A stretch of DNA of 64,000 nucleotides from assembly GCA_965221295.1 (NCBI GenBank), contig OZ244879.1, positions 806,001 to 870,000 on the forward strand, given 5' to 3'. Below, piece after piece: positions 41,511 through 50,323 of the stretch. Each line of letters starts with the position of its first letter. Positions within the stretch are counted from its first letter, which is position 1. A program made the position numbers and the translations under genes. The notes beneath the pieces are model-generated. The model saw only the letters and a list, made by a program, of their open reading frames with translations, was not told where the DNA came from and did not search any database. This DNA is from Bin87 sp965221295 (GTDB taxonomy: Bacteria; Chloroflexota; Dehalococcoidia; Lucifugimonadales; UBA3495).

Positions 41511-43490
41511 TTATGGCGAAAAGCTGTTCAGCATCGCGTCCCGAGCCGATGCGTGTAGATTCAGGGCGTCTTCACACACACCGATGCGAGCGGACAGACC
41601 AACGGGGTCTGTGAATTCCGAGGCGAGGGCGACGATCTCGACGACATCCTCGATGCAGTATTGGGACTCGGACTGCCTCCGGTATTCCAGCCGGTAGCGC
41701 CGTTCGTTGCCCGTCCCGATCGCGCTGATGGACTTTGGGGCGAACAAGACCCAATCTTCGGTTCCAGCATTTCCCGCCAGGTCTCGCCATCGCCATCGGG
41801 CCAGCGCGCCCAGCGTGTCACTACTGCTGGAGAGGCCAGATAGGTCAGGCCAAACCCTTGCCCGTCCGAAGCCACTGCCATCCAAAGAATAGAATACCGC
41901 GCGGTCGGCATTTTCCCGACCCAGATACCAGCCGCGCGGGATCTCCATACTAAAGCCATAGTCATATCTTAGGTTATTGTAGGTTTCACTAGACCTGCCA
42001 CCATCCGTTAGAGCGCCCAAACGGGCCCTGACCTCGTTGCTGGCGATGGCGAATCCCTGGTTTTCTATCGCGTCATGCACCGTCTTCATGGTGTTGACGC
42101 CCACGACCCGCCCGTAGCGGTCAATCAACGGGCCGCCGCTGTTGCCGGGATTGATCGCCGCGTCGGTCTGCAAAAAGTCCACGTCGCCGTAGATGCCCTT
42201 GGACGAGATGATCCCCCGGGTGATGGTGGGATAGGTTCCTGAGATGCTGCCGGCGGGGTAACCCCAGGCGGTTACCTCGTCGGCGCCGGATACGTCGTTG
42301 GAATTGGCCAGCGGCAGGGTCGTGTAGCTGCGGCCGGCAGGCAGTTGCACCACCGCCAGATCTGCCAGGATTCCCCGGCCCAGCACCGTTCCGGTGAGCT
42401 GCAACGTGTCTCCGTCCAGCGTGTTCATCACCGCTTGGACGGTTTCGGCTTCGTCAACCAGGTGGCGGTTGGTGACCATCAGTCCGCTGGAATCCACCAC
42501 GAACCCGGTTCCGCTGGCGGTGAAGCCATCGGAATCAGTGACGATAACCTGACCCAACGCCGGCTTCACCCGCCGCGTCAACTCCTGCCCGGTGAGCGGA
42601 ACCAGGGTTGACGCAGCGGCGGCTTCACTCAGATCGATCTCGTACAGGAATGGCTCGCGAGTGTCGCCATTGAGGACGGCATAGATGGCAACGTTCGCAG
42701 TTTCCGGGATCAGCCACACGTCGCAGGCGGATTCGACCTGGCCATGCGGAACAGGCGATACGTCCAACCAGTCATCGTCACTCAAGGACTGGAACCCGAT
42801 GCCCGTATCGGTGGACAGGTTGTTGTCAATGCCAGCAAAGATGTAGAAGTCGGCGCCGGTGAAGTTGTTGAAAGTGCTGCACAGTCGCAAAAACTTGTTC
42901 CCTTCACCGGGCAACAACTCAATACCGAAAAGGGTGATCGACGGTATGATTGTCGCGGTGTCTAGGGTGAAGGTGGCGTCGCTCCAATTGATGGATTCCC
43001 CCACCTCCAAGTAACCGCCGTCTGGCAGCGGCAGCCCGGTTATCGGGCAGAAGCCGGCGCCGTGTTGGCCGTCCGGTTGGGCCGCGGACGAGGACCAAGC
43101 CGACCATGACGAGTAGCCGCCGCCGAACCTGGCGCCGCCTCCCGCAACGTCCGTGGCCCGCATGATGGCGTAATGGTCGTCGCCGCCGTCCAGCCCGTTC
43201 ACTGTGTAGCTGGTCTCGCTGCCCAGCACAGTGGTGTAATGGAACATGCTGAGCCAGTCTCCGCCGGCGTCGGCGACCGGTCTGGCGTCGGTCCAGTTCA
43301 CCCACCCGACGGTGTAGTACCGCGCTCCCGGCGTTCGATTCCAAGAGATGCGAATCTCCCCGCCGTTGCCGGTCCCCGTTACGGTGGGCGCGCCGGGCTT
43401 GGGCAGAGCCGCCGGGGTGGCGGCCACGCCGGCGACCAGCACGGTGGCGACCAGCGCCATCAGTGTCCCCACTCTCGCGATTTTGCTCAT
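41511..43490 (-). CDS. Secreted S1C (HtrA-like) serine protease with N-terminal FnIII domain
   Basis: A 659-residue exported protease. A signal peptide (SKIARVGTLMALVATVLVAG, cleavage near AATPA) is followed by a fibronectin-III-like domain (about 33-100, PGAPTVTGTGNGGEIRISW) and a beta-rich region to about 300. The trypsin-like domain is about 310-490 with the triad His343 (VTNRHLVDE), Asp377 (ILADLAVV) and Ser451 (INPGNSGGPLID). There is no PDZ domain; instead about 150 C-terminal residues of unknown fold follow, rich in W and Y. GGAGAA before ATG 43490 fixes the start. A role in extracellular protein turnover or signalling is inferred. It is followed upstream by mutS2 in the same direction, 61 bases away. 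Confidence 0.88.
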   Translation of the reverse strand: MSKIARVGTLMALVATVLVAGVAATPAALPKPGAPTVTGTGNGGEIRISWNRTPGARYYTVGWVNWTDARPVADAGGDWLSMFHYTTVLGSETSYTVNGLDGGDDHYAIMRATDVAGGGARFGGGYSSWSAWSSSAAQPDGQHGAGFCPITGLPLPDGGYLEVGESINWSDATFTLDTATIIPSITLFGIELLPGEGNKFLRLCSTFNNFTGADFYIFAGIDNNLSTDTGIGFQSLSDDDWLDVSPVPHGQVESACDVWLIPETANVAIYAVLNGDTREPFLYEIDLSEAAAASTLVPLTGQELTRRVKPALGQVIVTDSDGFTASGTGFVVDSSGLMVTNRHLVDEAETVQAVMNTLDGDTLQLTGTVLGRGILADLAVVQLPAGRSYTTLPLANSNDVSGADEVTAWGYPAGSISGTYPTITRGIISSKGIYGDVDFLQTDAAINPGNSGGPLIDRYGRVVGVNTMKTVHDAIENQGFAIASNEVRARLGALTDGGRSSETYNNLRYDYGFSMEIPRGWYLGRENADRAVFYSLDGSGFGRARVWPDLSGLSSSSDTLGALARWRWRDLAGNAGTEDWVLFAPKSISAIGTGNERRYRLEYRRQSESQYCIEDVVEIVALASEFTDPVGLSARIGVCEDALNLHASARDAMLNSFSP

Positions 43491-43551
43491 GCTGGCTTCT
43501 CCATCGGCGGGGCAACGCCATCGGCAGGGCAAAGCCGTCCGCAAGCGATTT

Positions 43552-45972
43552 TCATCGCAATTGTACTACGGTCACGCCGGCGGCGCTGCCCCCTTCACCT
43601 GGCTCAGTGGCCGCCACCAGCGGATGGCCAGCCAGGTACTCGCGGATGGCGCGACGCAAGGCGCCCGTTCCCTTGCCGTGGACGATTTTCAGGGAAGCCA
43701 TGCCCTCCAGGGCAGCGTCGTCCAGGAGGGAATCGATGACGTTGAGGGCCTCGTCCACCCGGTAGCCGTGCAGATTCACCTCCGGGCTCAGCGTGCGTTT
43801 CGACTCCGGTCGGCGATACACGACGCCAGCCTGCTCGGCCACCGGGTGGACGCGGTCGGCCGCACGATCCAATTGGTACACCGGAAGCCGGGCGCGCATA
43901 CTGCCGATGACGACCTCGATCTCCTGCTGGTCGTTGGGTGGCGTCACCACCTCCACCGGACGGGACACGCCGCGGATGTAAACGCGGTCTCCGGGCCGCA
44001 GGTCGTGATACCAGGGCGCCTGTTCCACGGGAATCGGAGCCCAGTCTGGCGAAATCACTTCGCGCTGAGCCTCAATCAACCGCTCGCGCTCCGTCCGCAG
44101 TTCGGAGCCGGCGCTGCTGGCGCGGTCGGCGGCGGTTGGTCGATCCTGCTGTCGCCGCAAAGACCGTTCCGCTTGTCGGATGCGCACGGCAACCTCGGAA
44201 ATTTCCTCGGCGAGTTCGCGCCTGGCATCCTCCACCAACTGGGCCTTGGTGTCCTCCACCGCTGCCAGGCGTTCGGCCACCTCCCGCTCCTGGCGCCGCG
44301 CTTCCGCCAGCGCCTGCTCGGCCTCGTGTCGCAGTTCGGCCACGGTGAGCCGTTCATCCTGCAATTCTTGGAGCAACCGGTCTGTCTGCACGTGGGACGG
44401 CTCCAGGTGGGCTTGAGCGCCGGATATTACCGAATCGGGCAGGCCCAGACGGGCGGCTATGGTCAGGGCGTAGCTGCGGCCAGGGACGCCGTGCGTCAGG
44501 CGGTAAGTCGGTTCCAGCGTGCGGGGGTTGAGATCCACGCTGGCGTTGACCATGCCTGGTTCTTCCTGCGCCAGGCGGGCCACGTTGCGATGGTGGGTGG
44601 TGGCCACTACCATGGCTTCGTGATCCCTGAGGTGGGACAACAGCGCGACCGCGATGGCGGAACCTTCCTCTGGATCGGTGGCCGAGCCCAACTCGTCGAT
44701 CAGCACTAGCGACCGGGGTGTGATCGACGCCAGGATTCGCTCGATGTTGCGAATGTGGCTGCTGAACGTGGAAAGCGACTCGAAGATGCTTTGCTGGTCG
44801 CCGATGTCGGCGTAAATTCCGTCGAACAGCGGCAGGTCAGCGTCGTCGGCCGGCAGTTGCAGTCCGGCGTGGGCCATCAGGGCCAACAGGCCCACGGTTT
44901 TGAGGGCCACGGTCTTGCCGCCGGCGTTGGGGCCGGTGATGAGCAGAACCGGACGGCCAGCGTCGATCCTGATGGTCGTGGGAACCACGTCGCCGGCGAG
45001 CAGAGGGTGCCGGGCTCCAGTCAGGAGCAGGCGGCGCGGAGCGTCGGGTTCGAGCAGATTCGGCGCGACCGCCCGCATACCGACGGCGTAGCGACCCTTG
45101 GCCACCGCCAAATCCAGGCGCCCCAGCAGACCCGCCATCAGGTCGATGTCCTCGGCATAGCGTCCTACCAGGGACGATAGCTGCCGCAGAACCCGCTCTT
45201 CTTCGCGTCGTTCCGCCAGGTGAGTCTCGCGCCAGCGATTGCCCAGGTCGATGGCGGGCATGGGTTCCACGAACACGGTGGCGCCGCTGTCGGACACGTC
45301 ATGCACAATGCCCGGGGCACTGCCCTTGAACTCAGACTTGATGAGCAGGACCATGCGCCCGTTGCGCTCGGTTACGATGTCCTCCTGCGCGATTCCGGAG
45401 CGCTGGTAGCGACGCAGCATCCGGCGCATCACGTCGTTGAGAGCGGAGTAGGAGGAGCGGGAATCGCGGCGCAATCTGGCCAGTTCGGCCGAGGCGCCGT
45501 CCTGCACCTCTCCGGCTGGGCCGATGGAGCGGTTGATGGCGCTTTCGAGGTCGGGAAGCTCAGGTAGGCGCTGGGCAACGGAAGCCAGGATGGGCAGGTC
45601 GTCTCGCTGGGACAGCGCGTTGCGGTTCCAGCGAGCGGCGGCCACCAAGGCTCCGACGTTGCGCAGTTCTTCTCCGGCCAGCAGGCCGCCGAGCATGGCC
45701 CGCCGCGCCGCGGGCCGCAGGTCTTCGGCGGGTCCCATCTCCAGGGTGGCGGCAGTCTCCAGCAGGCGGCGGGCCTCGGCTGTTTCCTGCTGACGCGAGA
45801 CCACGTCGCGAGGGTCTGCGGAGGGCGTGAGTTCGGCCGCGGCCTCCGCGCCGACGGCGGTGCGGGTCATGGCCGCGAGGCGGCGGCGGATTTCGTCGAA
45901 TTCCAGCAGGCCCAGGGCCGGCTGGAAGCTGGTATCGGTAGGAGTGATCGGTTGCTCGTCCGCCAAGGTCAT
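43552..45972 (-). CDS. mutS2: Endonuclease MutS2
   Basis: An 806-residue MutS2. The ATPase core has Walker A ITGPNAGGKTVALKTVG, FESLSTFSSHIRNIERIL and Walker B SLVLIDELGSATDPEEGSAI; a long coiled coil follows (RRELAEEISEVAVRIRQAE), and the C-terminal Smr nuclease domain carries VNLHGYRVDEALNVID and IVHGKGTGALRRAIREYL. MutS2 acts in anti-recombination or in rescue of collided ribosomes; the presence of the VLRF1-type hydrolase at 46673 on the same strand makes the ribosome role attractive. A TATAAT box six bases before the ATG and no Shine-Dalgarno point to a leaderless message. Confidence 0.96.
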   Translation of the reverse strand: MTLADEQPITPTDTSFQPALGLLEFDEIRRRLAAMTRTAVGAEAAAELTPSADPRDVVSRQQETAEARRLLETAATLEMGPAEDLRPAARRAMLGGLLAGEELRNVGALVAAARWNRNALSQRDDLPILASVAQRLPELPDLESAINRSIGPAGEVQDGASAELARLRRDSRSSYSALNDVMRRMLRRYQRSGIAQEDIVTERNGRMVLLIKSEFKGSAPGIVHDVSDSGATVFVEPMPAIDLGNRWRETHLAERREEERVLRQLSSLVGRYAEDIDLMAGLLGRLDLAVAKGRYAVGMRAVAPNLLEPDAPRRLLLTGARHPLLAGDVVPTTIRIDAGRPVLLITGPNAGGKTVALKTVGLLALMAHAGLQLPADDADLPLFDGIYADIGDQQSIFESLSTFSSHIRNIERILASITPRSLVLIDELGSATDPEEGSAIAVALLSHLRDHEAMVVATTHHRNVARLAQEEPGMVNASVDLNPRTLEPTYRLTHGVPGRSYALTIAARLGLPDSVISGAQAHLEPSHVQTDRLLQELQDERLTVAELRHEAEQALAEARRQEREVAERLAAVEDTKAQLVEDARRELAEEISEVAVRIRQAERSLRRQQDRPTAADRASSAGSELRTERERLIEAQREVISPDWAPIPVEQAPWYHDLRPGDRVYIRGVSRPVEVVTPPNDQQEIEVVIGSMRARLPVYQLDRAADRVHPVAEQAGVVYRRPESKRTLSPEVNLHGYRVDEALNVIDSLLDDAALEGMASLKIVHGKGTGALRRAIREYLAGHPLVAATEPGEGGSAAGVTVVQLR

Positions 45973-45978
45973 GGGCGG

Positions 45979-45984
45979 ATTATA
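45979..45984 (-). promoter_or_regulatory. -10 box TATAAT six bases before the mutS2 start
   Basis: A perfect TATAAT on the minus strand ends six bases ahead of the mutS2 ATG. There is no obvious -35 and no extended -10 TG. The position implies transcription starting at the ATG. Confidence 0.5.
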
Positions 45985-46007
45985 GCGCCCACTGATGCAA
46001 CAGAGGG

Positions 46008-46295
46008 CTACAGCCGTAGTTCGCTATGGGAGCCCAAGCGAACTAATTCTAAAGTCGCGGCGTCGGGTATGCGGTAGAGCAAAATCAGGTCGGGGCGGAC
46101 ATGACAATTTCGGTGGCTCTTCGCTCCCCATTGCCCAACCATTGGATGGTCCCGGTAATGCTTCGGCATAGGCCGATCCGCGACCAAAAGCTCCAGCGCT
46201 TCTTTCAGATCGGCCTCAAGTGTTTCTCGGTACTGCCCTCTTTGCTCGCGCTTGTGATCCCGCTTGAAGGCTGCGGTGCGTCTAATCCTCCTCAT
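46008..46295 (-). CDS. yafQ: YafQ family ribosome-dependent mRNA interferase toxin
   Basis: A 95-residue RelE-fold toxin. The YafQ set of residues is intact: PKHYRDHPMVGQW, the catalytic His and Asp in RNCHVRPDLILLYR, and the C-terminal His in VRLGSHSELRL. YafQ cleaves mRNA in the ribosomal A site. The gene overlaps the antitoxin gene by 14 bases, as is usual for dinJ-yafQ operons. The next gene downstream is mutS2 on the same strand, whose own -10 box lies in the 35-base gap. Confidence 0.92.
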   Translation of the reverse strand: MRRIRRTAAFKRDHKREQRGQYRETLEADLKEALELLVADRPMPKHYRDHPMVGQWGAKSHRNCHVRPDLILLYRIPDAATLELVRLGSHSELRL

Positions 46296-46545
46296 TGAGA
46301 TCGGCCATCAACTCCGAAATGCTGTTGAAGGCCGCCATCTCGCCTCGTTCGGCCGCCGCCATGGCGGCAATAGTTTCGGGACCGGGCTCGAACAATTCCA
46401 GATCCGGAATCCGGCGTTCAATCGAAATGTAGGTCAGCATCCTGTGAAATATCTCGCCAACACTGAGGTCGTCGTGAGCCAAGACCTCAGCAGCGCTGTC
46501 CATGATTTGGCGGTCAACCTCGGCGTTGAAAGTTACGGTAGTCAT
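46282..46545 (-). CDS. dinJ: RelB/DinJ family antitoxin
   Basis: An 87-residue antitoxin. The N-terminal ribbon-helix-helix strand MTTVTFNAEVDRQIMDSAAE is the RelB/DinJ operator-binding part and also TA operon autoregulator; the DLSVGEIFHRMLTYISIERR helix follows. The C-terminal tail (ELFEPGPETIAAMAAAERGE to MADLNEED) would wrap the toxin. GGAGGCTATCCC precedes ATG 46545; six further codons are open upstream. It pairs with yafQ, which it overlaps. Confidence 0.88.
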   Translation of the reverse strand: MTTVTFNAEVDRQIMDSAAEVLAHDDLSVGEIFHRMLTYISIERRIPDLELFEPGPETIAAMAAAERGEMAAFNSISELMADLNEED

Positions 46546-46672
46546 GGGATAGCCTCCTGCCATACGCCATACGCCTTACGATGAGGTCGTGCAATACTAT
46601 CGTATCTGCAGTGAATGCGCAACGGGTCCATCGTCAATTCTGAGCGTCAATGACGACCATTATGCCGCCGCG

Positions 46673-47470
46673 TCAGGCATCCCAAGTCAGGGGGTAGGCT
46701 CGGCACTGGTAGAGCAACGCGCCCACCTGGTCCAGCGCGGCGCGGTTGGGTTCGCGCACGTCCAGGCGACGCGGCAACGTGATGGACGACAACCGCCCCA
46801 GCAGGTCGCATTGCTTGACGAACCCATTGACGGTGGCGGCCTCGCCTCCCAGAACGACACAATCCAGGCGGTCAAGCCATGGGCGCCACTGCCGTTCCAG
46901 CACATTGGCGGCCTCGACGTACAATCGGTGGATCTGGTTCTCGCGGACGCGTCGGAATCGCTGTTGAGAAGTGCCGCCGGCGTGGTGCCGGCTCTTCACA
47001 TAGCGGGTGTCGGTCTTGGAGACCGCGAGTTGTTGCCCTTCATACACCGCGATGGCGTAACGTCCTAGCCTGACCAGGGCCACTCCCACGGTGAATTGGG
47101 ACGCCAAAAGCCCACCCAGCGGCTGTTCGTTAATGCCGCTGTCCAAGGTCATGGAATTCATGGGAAACGGCGGCAGGATGGCCAATCCGTTGTTTCCAAC
47201 CCGAAAGGCCGCCACGCCCGTGGTCGAGCGCAGTATCTGGTTGCTGGCCCGTTCCAGGCCGTCAATCCACGCTGGGCCGTCTCTGCCGCGAGCCAACAGC
47301 GCTACGGCGTTGCCGTCACGCGCGTTGGAATCCGGCACGTACAGTGTGGAGGCGGCGGCGCCCGATTTCGCCAACTCCCTGAGCTGATCCAGTCGCCGTT
47401 CCACGCCTCGTGGCGACAGCGCCTGACCGGGCCGCACCGCGGATATAAAGGTTTCTCCTCGCGAAGCCAT
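46673..47470 (-). CDS. VLRF1 (Vms1/ANKZF1-like) peptidyl-tRNA hydrolase
   Basis: A 265-residue protein of the bacterial Vms1-like release factor group (acVLRF1/baeRF type). The core motif is RYVKSRHHAGGTSQQRFRR followed by RENQIHRLYVEA: the GGxSQxR loop with its catalytic Gln is the hallmark. The C-terminal half (CVVLGGEAATVNGFV) is the usual eRF1 domain 3-like strand. These enzymes cleave peptidyl-tRNA on stalled large ribosomal subunits. A TATCAT -10-like box lies five bases before the ATG and there is no Shine-Dalgarno. Nearby mutS2 could belong to the same rescue response. Confidence 0.82.
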   Translation of the reverse strand: MASRGETFISAVRPGQALSPRGVERRLDQLRELAKSGAAASTLYVPDSNARDGNAVALLARGRDGPAWIDGLERASNQILRSTTGVAAFRVGNNGLAILPPFPMNSMTLDSGINEQPLGGLLASQFTVGVALVRLGRYAIAVYEGQQLAVSKTDTRYVKSRHHAGGTSQQRFRRVRENQIHRLYVEAANVLERQWRPWLDRLDCVVLGGEAATVNGFVKQCDLLGRLSSITLPRRLDVREPNRAALDQVGALLYQCRAYPLTWDA

Positions 47471-47678
47471 ATTGAATGATAACCGATTGCGGTTGGGTCA
47501 GCGAGGACGTCTAGTCTCGCCGGCGCCGATCTTGTCCAGGCGCCGATCTTGTCCAGGGGCCCGTCTTGTCATCGAAGCTGCGCGGTCATGCAGCCTTCAC
47601 AATAGGCCGCCGCATTCGCTGATGTGCCATAATGTTACGGTTCAATCCGGTAATAGGCCAATCGGGCAGGTAGTTCCA

Positions 47679-48830
47679 ATGGTTTCCCACGGCGTACCCC
47701 ATGACGCGCAGGATGCGGCCCTGACTCCAGTCGAGCGGCAGAGTCGCGCCCTACGTCGACTTGACGAAGGTCATGCCGCCTTGCTGGCAGCGCTGGACGG
47801 CGTGGGTGAAGCCGAGGCGTTCCTCGGTTCCAGGTGGTCGGTTTGGGAGGTCATGCAGCACCTGCTGACCGAGAACTTCGTGCAGGCCCTGCAAGAGATC
47901 GCCAACGGCGAGCGCGAAATGCTGCCGCCGTTCGACGCCCGCGAGGACCGCATCGCCGCCGACGTAGCTCGGCTGGAAGCCAACTACCAACGATTCCGCG
48001 CGTTGATCGCCGGTTTGTCGCCCGCGCAACTCGACCTGCCGGCCACGCCCTACAACCCCGAGAACAACTATCCGGCCCTGTCTTTGCTAGATCTCATTGA
48101 ACGCACCTCGGGACACGAGGGCAACCATGCGCGGCAGGTGGCCGAAACCCGCAGGTTCGTGGACGCCTTCCGGTCTGTGGAGCGGGCGGTTACGGTGGCC
48201 GGATTGGGCGCGGGAGACCCGGCATCCGTACCAGTCCCGACGCGAGAGTTGCTCGCCAACGCCGACTACGTGATCGGCTCTCCGGCCGCTCTGTCCGTGG
48301 CCCGACGGTGGATCCGGTCGGTGGAGTTGACGCTGGATCGAGACAACCGGGCGGAACTGGTGAATCGTCTGGCGCGAGACGTACGCGCCGGCCTGTGGTC
48401 AATGGTCGTAACCTTGGGCGACCCTGCGGAGTCGGCGCCCGGCCTACTGGCCGATCTGGAAGCCGCCATCGAAAGCGTCTCGCTCGTTCCGGCGCCGGGA
48501 TTTTACCGGCTGGCGCTGGCGCAGGTCGGCCTTTCACCGCTGGAAACCATCTGCGGAACAGCAGAACGGCCCGGCGCCGTTGCTGCCCTCTCCGTGTCCG
48601 GACGGGCTGTGGTGGCGCTGGGCGCCGACGACGTGGGCGCCTGGCGTGATGTCGCCCGCGAGTTGCAGGAATCTGGAGTCGCCGGCAATACGCCGGCAGA
48701 CCTGGTTGCCAACCTCGCGGAACGGCCGTCAGTGGCGACGGCCACGCTGAGCGAGGTGGCCGACACGCCGGTGGGGTCGTCCGACGCCACGGTGGATTCG
48801 GCCCTGATCCTGCGGTTCGGTAGTCGGTAG
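47679..48830 (+). CDS. DinB domain fused to a tetrapyrrole-methylase-like domain
   Basis: A 383-residue protein with two recognisable parts. Residues about 15-165 form a DinB four-helix bundle (RWSVWEVMQHLLTENFVQAL; His61 and His146/150 in ERTSGHEGNHARQ). Residues about 171-383 start with VTVAGLGAGDPASVPVPTRE and LLANADYVIGSPAAL, the exact opening of CbiE/CobL-type tetrapyrrole methylases (GLGxGDPxxLTxxA, ADVVxG), continue with SMVVTLGDPAESAPGLL and LVPAPGFYRLALAQVGLSP, and end with a beta-rich C-terminal half. I know no characterised DinB-methylase fusion. ATG 47679 has AGGTAG upstream; the frame is open for 69 more codons without similarity. Confidence 0.72.
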   Translation: MVSHGVPHDAQDAALTPVERQSRALRRLDEGHAALLAALDGVGEAEAFLGSRWSVWEVMQHLLTENFVQALQEIANGEREMLPPFDAREDRIAADVARLEANYQRFRALIAGLSPAQLDLPATPYNPENNYPALSLLDLIERTSGHEGNHARQVAETRRFVDAFRSVERAVTVAGLGAGDPASVPVPTRELLANADYVIGSPAALSVARRWIRSVELTLDRDNRAELVNRLARDVRAGLWSMVVTLGDPAESAPGLLADLEAAIESVSLVPAPGFYRLALAQVGLSPLETICGTAERPGAVAALSVSGRAVVALGADDVGAWRDVARELQESGVAGNTPADLVANLAERPSVATATLSEVADTPVGSSDATVDSALILRFGSR

Positions 48831-48902
48831 GCCGGGGGTATGGTAAATTTTTAGCGCAACAGCCAGCCGGACCAACCACCGCCTGGCAATGGAGGAAACG
48901 CA

Positions 48903-49799
48903 ATGGCAGAGCGGATTGGATTCGTCGGGCTGGGAATCATGGGCAAGCCCATGGCCCGCAACCTGATGGCGGCGGGCTATGAACTGACGGTGTACGACAT
49001 CGTCGGTGAACCCATGGAAGAATTGGCCACCGAGGGAGCGACGCCGGCTTCCTCGCCGGCGGGCGCGGCGGCGGGCAACATCCGCACCATAACCATGCTG
49101 CCCGACTCCGCCGATTCGGAACGGGCCATCCTGGGACCCGGTGGCGCGCTGGAAGGCGCGGATCCGGGTTCTGTGATCATCGACATGAGCAGCATCGCGC
49201 CTTCGATGTCCCAAAAGATTGGCGCGGCGTGCGACGCCAAGGGCGTGAAGTTCCTGGATGCGCCGGTCAGCGGCGGCGAACCCGGGGCCATCGCTGGAAC
49301 GCTGGCCGTCATGGTGGGCGGCGACGAGGCGGTGTTTGAGGATTGCAAGCCCATGCTGGACGTGATGGGCGGCAACGTGGTACTCACCGGAGACGTGGGA
49401 GCCGGCAACATCACCAAGTTGGCCAACCAAATCATCGTGGCCGCCAACATCGAGGCGCTCAGCGAAGCGATGGTGTTGGCGCAGAAGGCCGGCGTTGATC
49501 CCGAGCGCGTGTTCAACGCCATTCGCGGCGGCTTGGCGGGCAGCGCGGTCATGGAAGCCAAGGCTCCCATGATGCTGGACCGCAACTTCCGCGCGGGATT
49601 CCGCATCCGCTTGCACCAGAAAGACCTGCGCAACGTGCTGCAAACCGCTACCGAACTGAACGTGCCGCTGCCCGTCACCGCCCTGGTTCAACAGATGCTG
49701 GGGTCGCTCGTCAACGACGGCGAACAGGACGCCGACCACTCGGCCATCCTGCATTTCGTGGAGAAACTGGCCGGCGTTGAGGTGTCCCGAGGCGGATAG
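48903..49799 (+). CDS. 3-hydroxyisobutyrate / 2-hydroxy-3-oxopropionate dehydrogenase family protein
   Basis: A 298-residue beta-hydroxyacid dehydrogenase. The NAD(P) site is RIGFVGLGIMGKPMARNLM, the substrate motif is FLDAPVSGGEPGAIAGTLA, the catalytic Lys is in GAGNITKLANQIIVA and the C-terminal helix has DRNFRAGFRIRLHQKDLRN. It closely resembles GarR/GlxR tartronate semialdehyde reductases, which reduce 2-hydroxy-3-oxopropanoate to glycerate. TGGAGGAAACGCA before the ATG is a good Shine-Dalgarno. It is 72 bases after the DinB fusion on the same strand. Confidence 0.92.
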   Translation: MAERIGFVGLGIMGKPMARNLMAAGYELTVYDIVGEPMEELATEGATPASSPAGAAAGNIRTITMLPDSADSERAILGPGGALEGADPGSVIIDMSSIAPSMSQKIGAACDAKGVKFLDAPVSGGEPGAIAGTLAVMVGGDEAVFEDCKPMLDVMGGNVVLTGDVGAGNITKLANQIIVAANIEALSEAMVLAQKAGVDPERVFNAIRGGLAGSAVMEAKAPMMLDRNFRAGFRIRLHQKDLRNVLQTATELNVPLPVTALVQQMLGSLVNDGEQDADHSAILHFVEKLAGVEVSRGG

Positions 49800-49809
49800 G
49801 AACCCGCAG

Positions 49810-49869
49810 GCGCCGAATAACGAGTTGGGAACTGGCGCGCGCCAATGTCCCCAACTCGTTATTCGGCGC
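49810..49869. repeat. Perfect 20-bp inverted repeat (hairpin) after the reductase gene
   Basis: GCGCCGAATAACGAGTTGGG (49810-49829) is exactly complementary to CCCAACTCGTTATTCGGCGC (49850-49869). The 20-base loop contains a second palindrome, TGGCGCGCGCCA (49833-49844). It begins ten bases after the stop codon at 49799. It could be a bidirectional terminator, although no T tract follows, or a small mobile hairpin element. Confidence 0.8.
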
Positions 49870-49947
49870 AGCGACAGTGACGCGGCATCGCTGCGCCGGC
49901 TCGGGTTGGCGTCGGGAGATGGGTCCAAGGGCCATTGGTGGCGCCGG

Positions 49948-50150
49948 CGACGAGATTGCCGCGCTTCGTTCGCAATGACAGTGGGGGACGCGCTCGCAAT
50001 GACAGACCATAGCAACTGTCATTGCGAGGAGCGACAGCGACGCGGCAATCCCGATGCCTGGGCAAACGGCCGTTGGGGTGGGGGTCACGCGGCCGTTAGT
50101 TGCGGTCAACGAGATTGCCGCGCTTCGCTCGCAATGACAGACCGGGCGGC
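49948..50150. repeat. Cluster of ATTGCGAG hairpin elements
   Basis: An inverted element (ACGAGATTGCCGCGCTTCGT, 49949 onward), a direct member of another subtype (CTGTCATTGCGAGGAGCGAC at 50016) and another inverted element (AACGAGATTGCCGCGCTTCG at 50107) alternate, separated by the CTGGGCAAACGGCCGTTGGG-type spacer also seen at 12296-12965. The rest of the gap to 50323 shows no gene. Confidence 0.8.
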
Positions 50151-50323
50151 CGGCTATGGCGACCAACGTCGCGAGTGTCATGCGCAGCGAACGGATCCGG
50201 GCCAGCAGGGTATTGGCGGTGGGCAGTTGGCGAAACGGCCCCCAGGTTCGCGGGGCAGGCCGCCCAAACCGCCAACCCAGTCAACGACTTGCGCTGCAGT
50301 GGGGACGCAAAGGGCAGCGAGCG

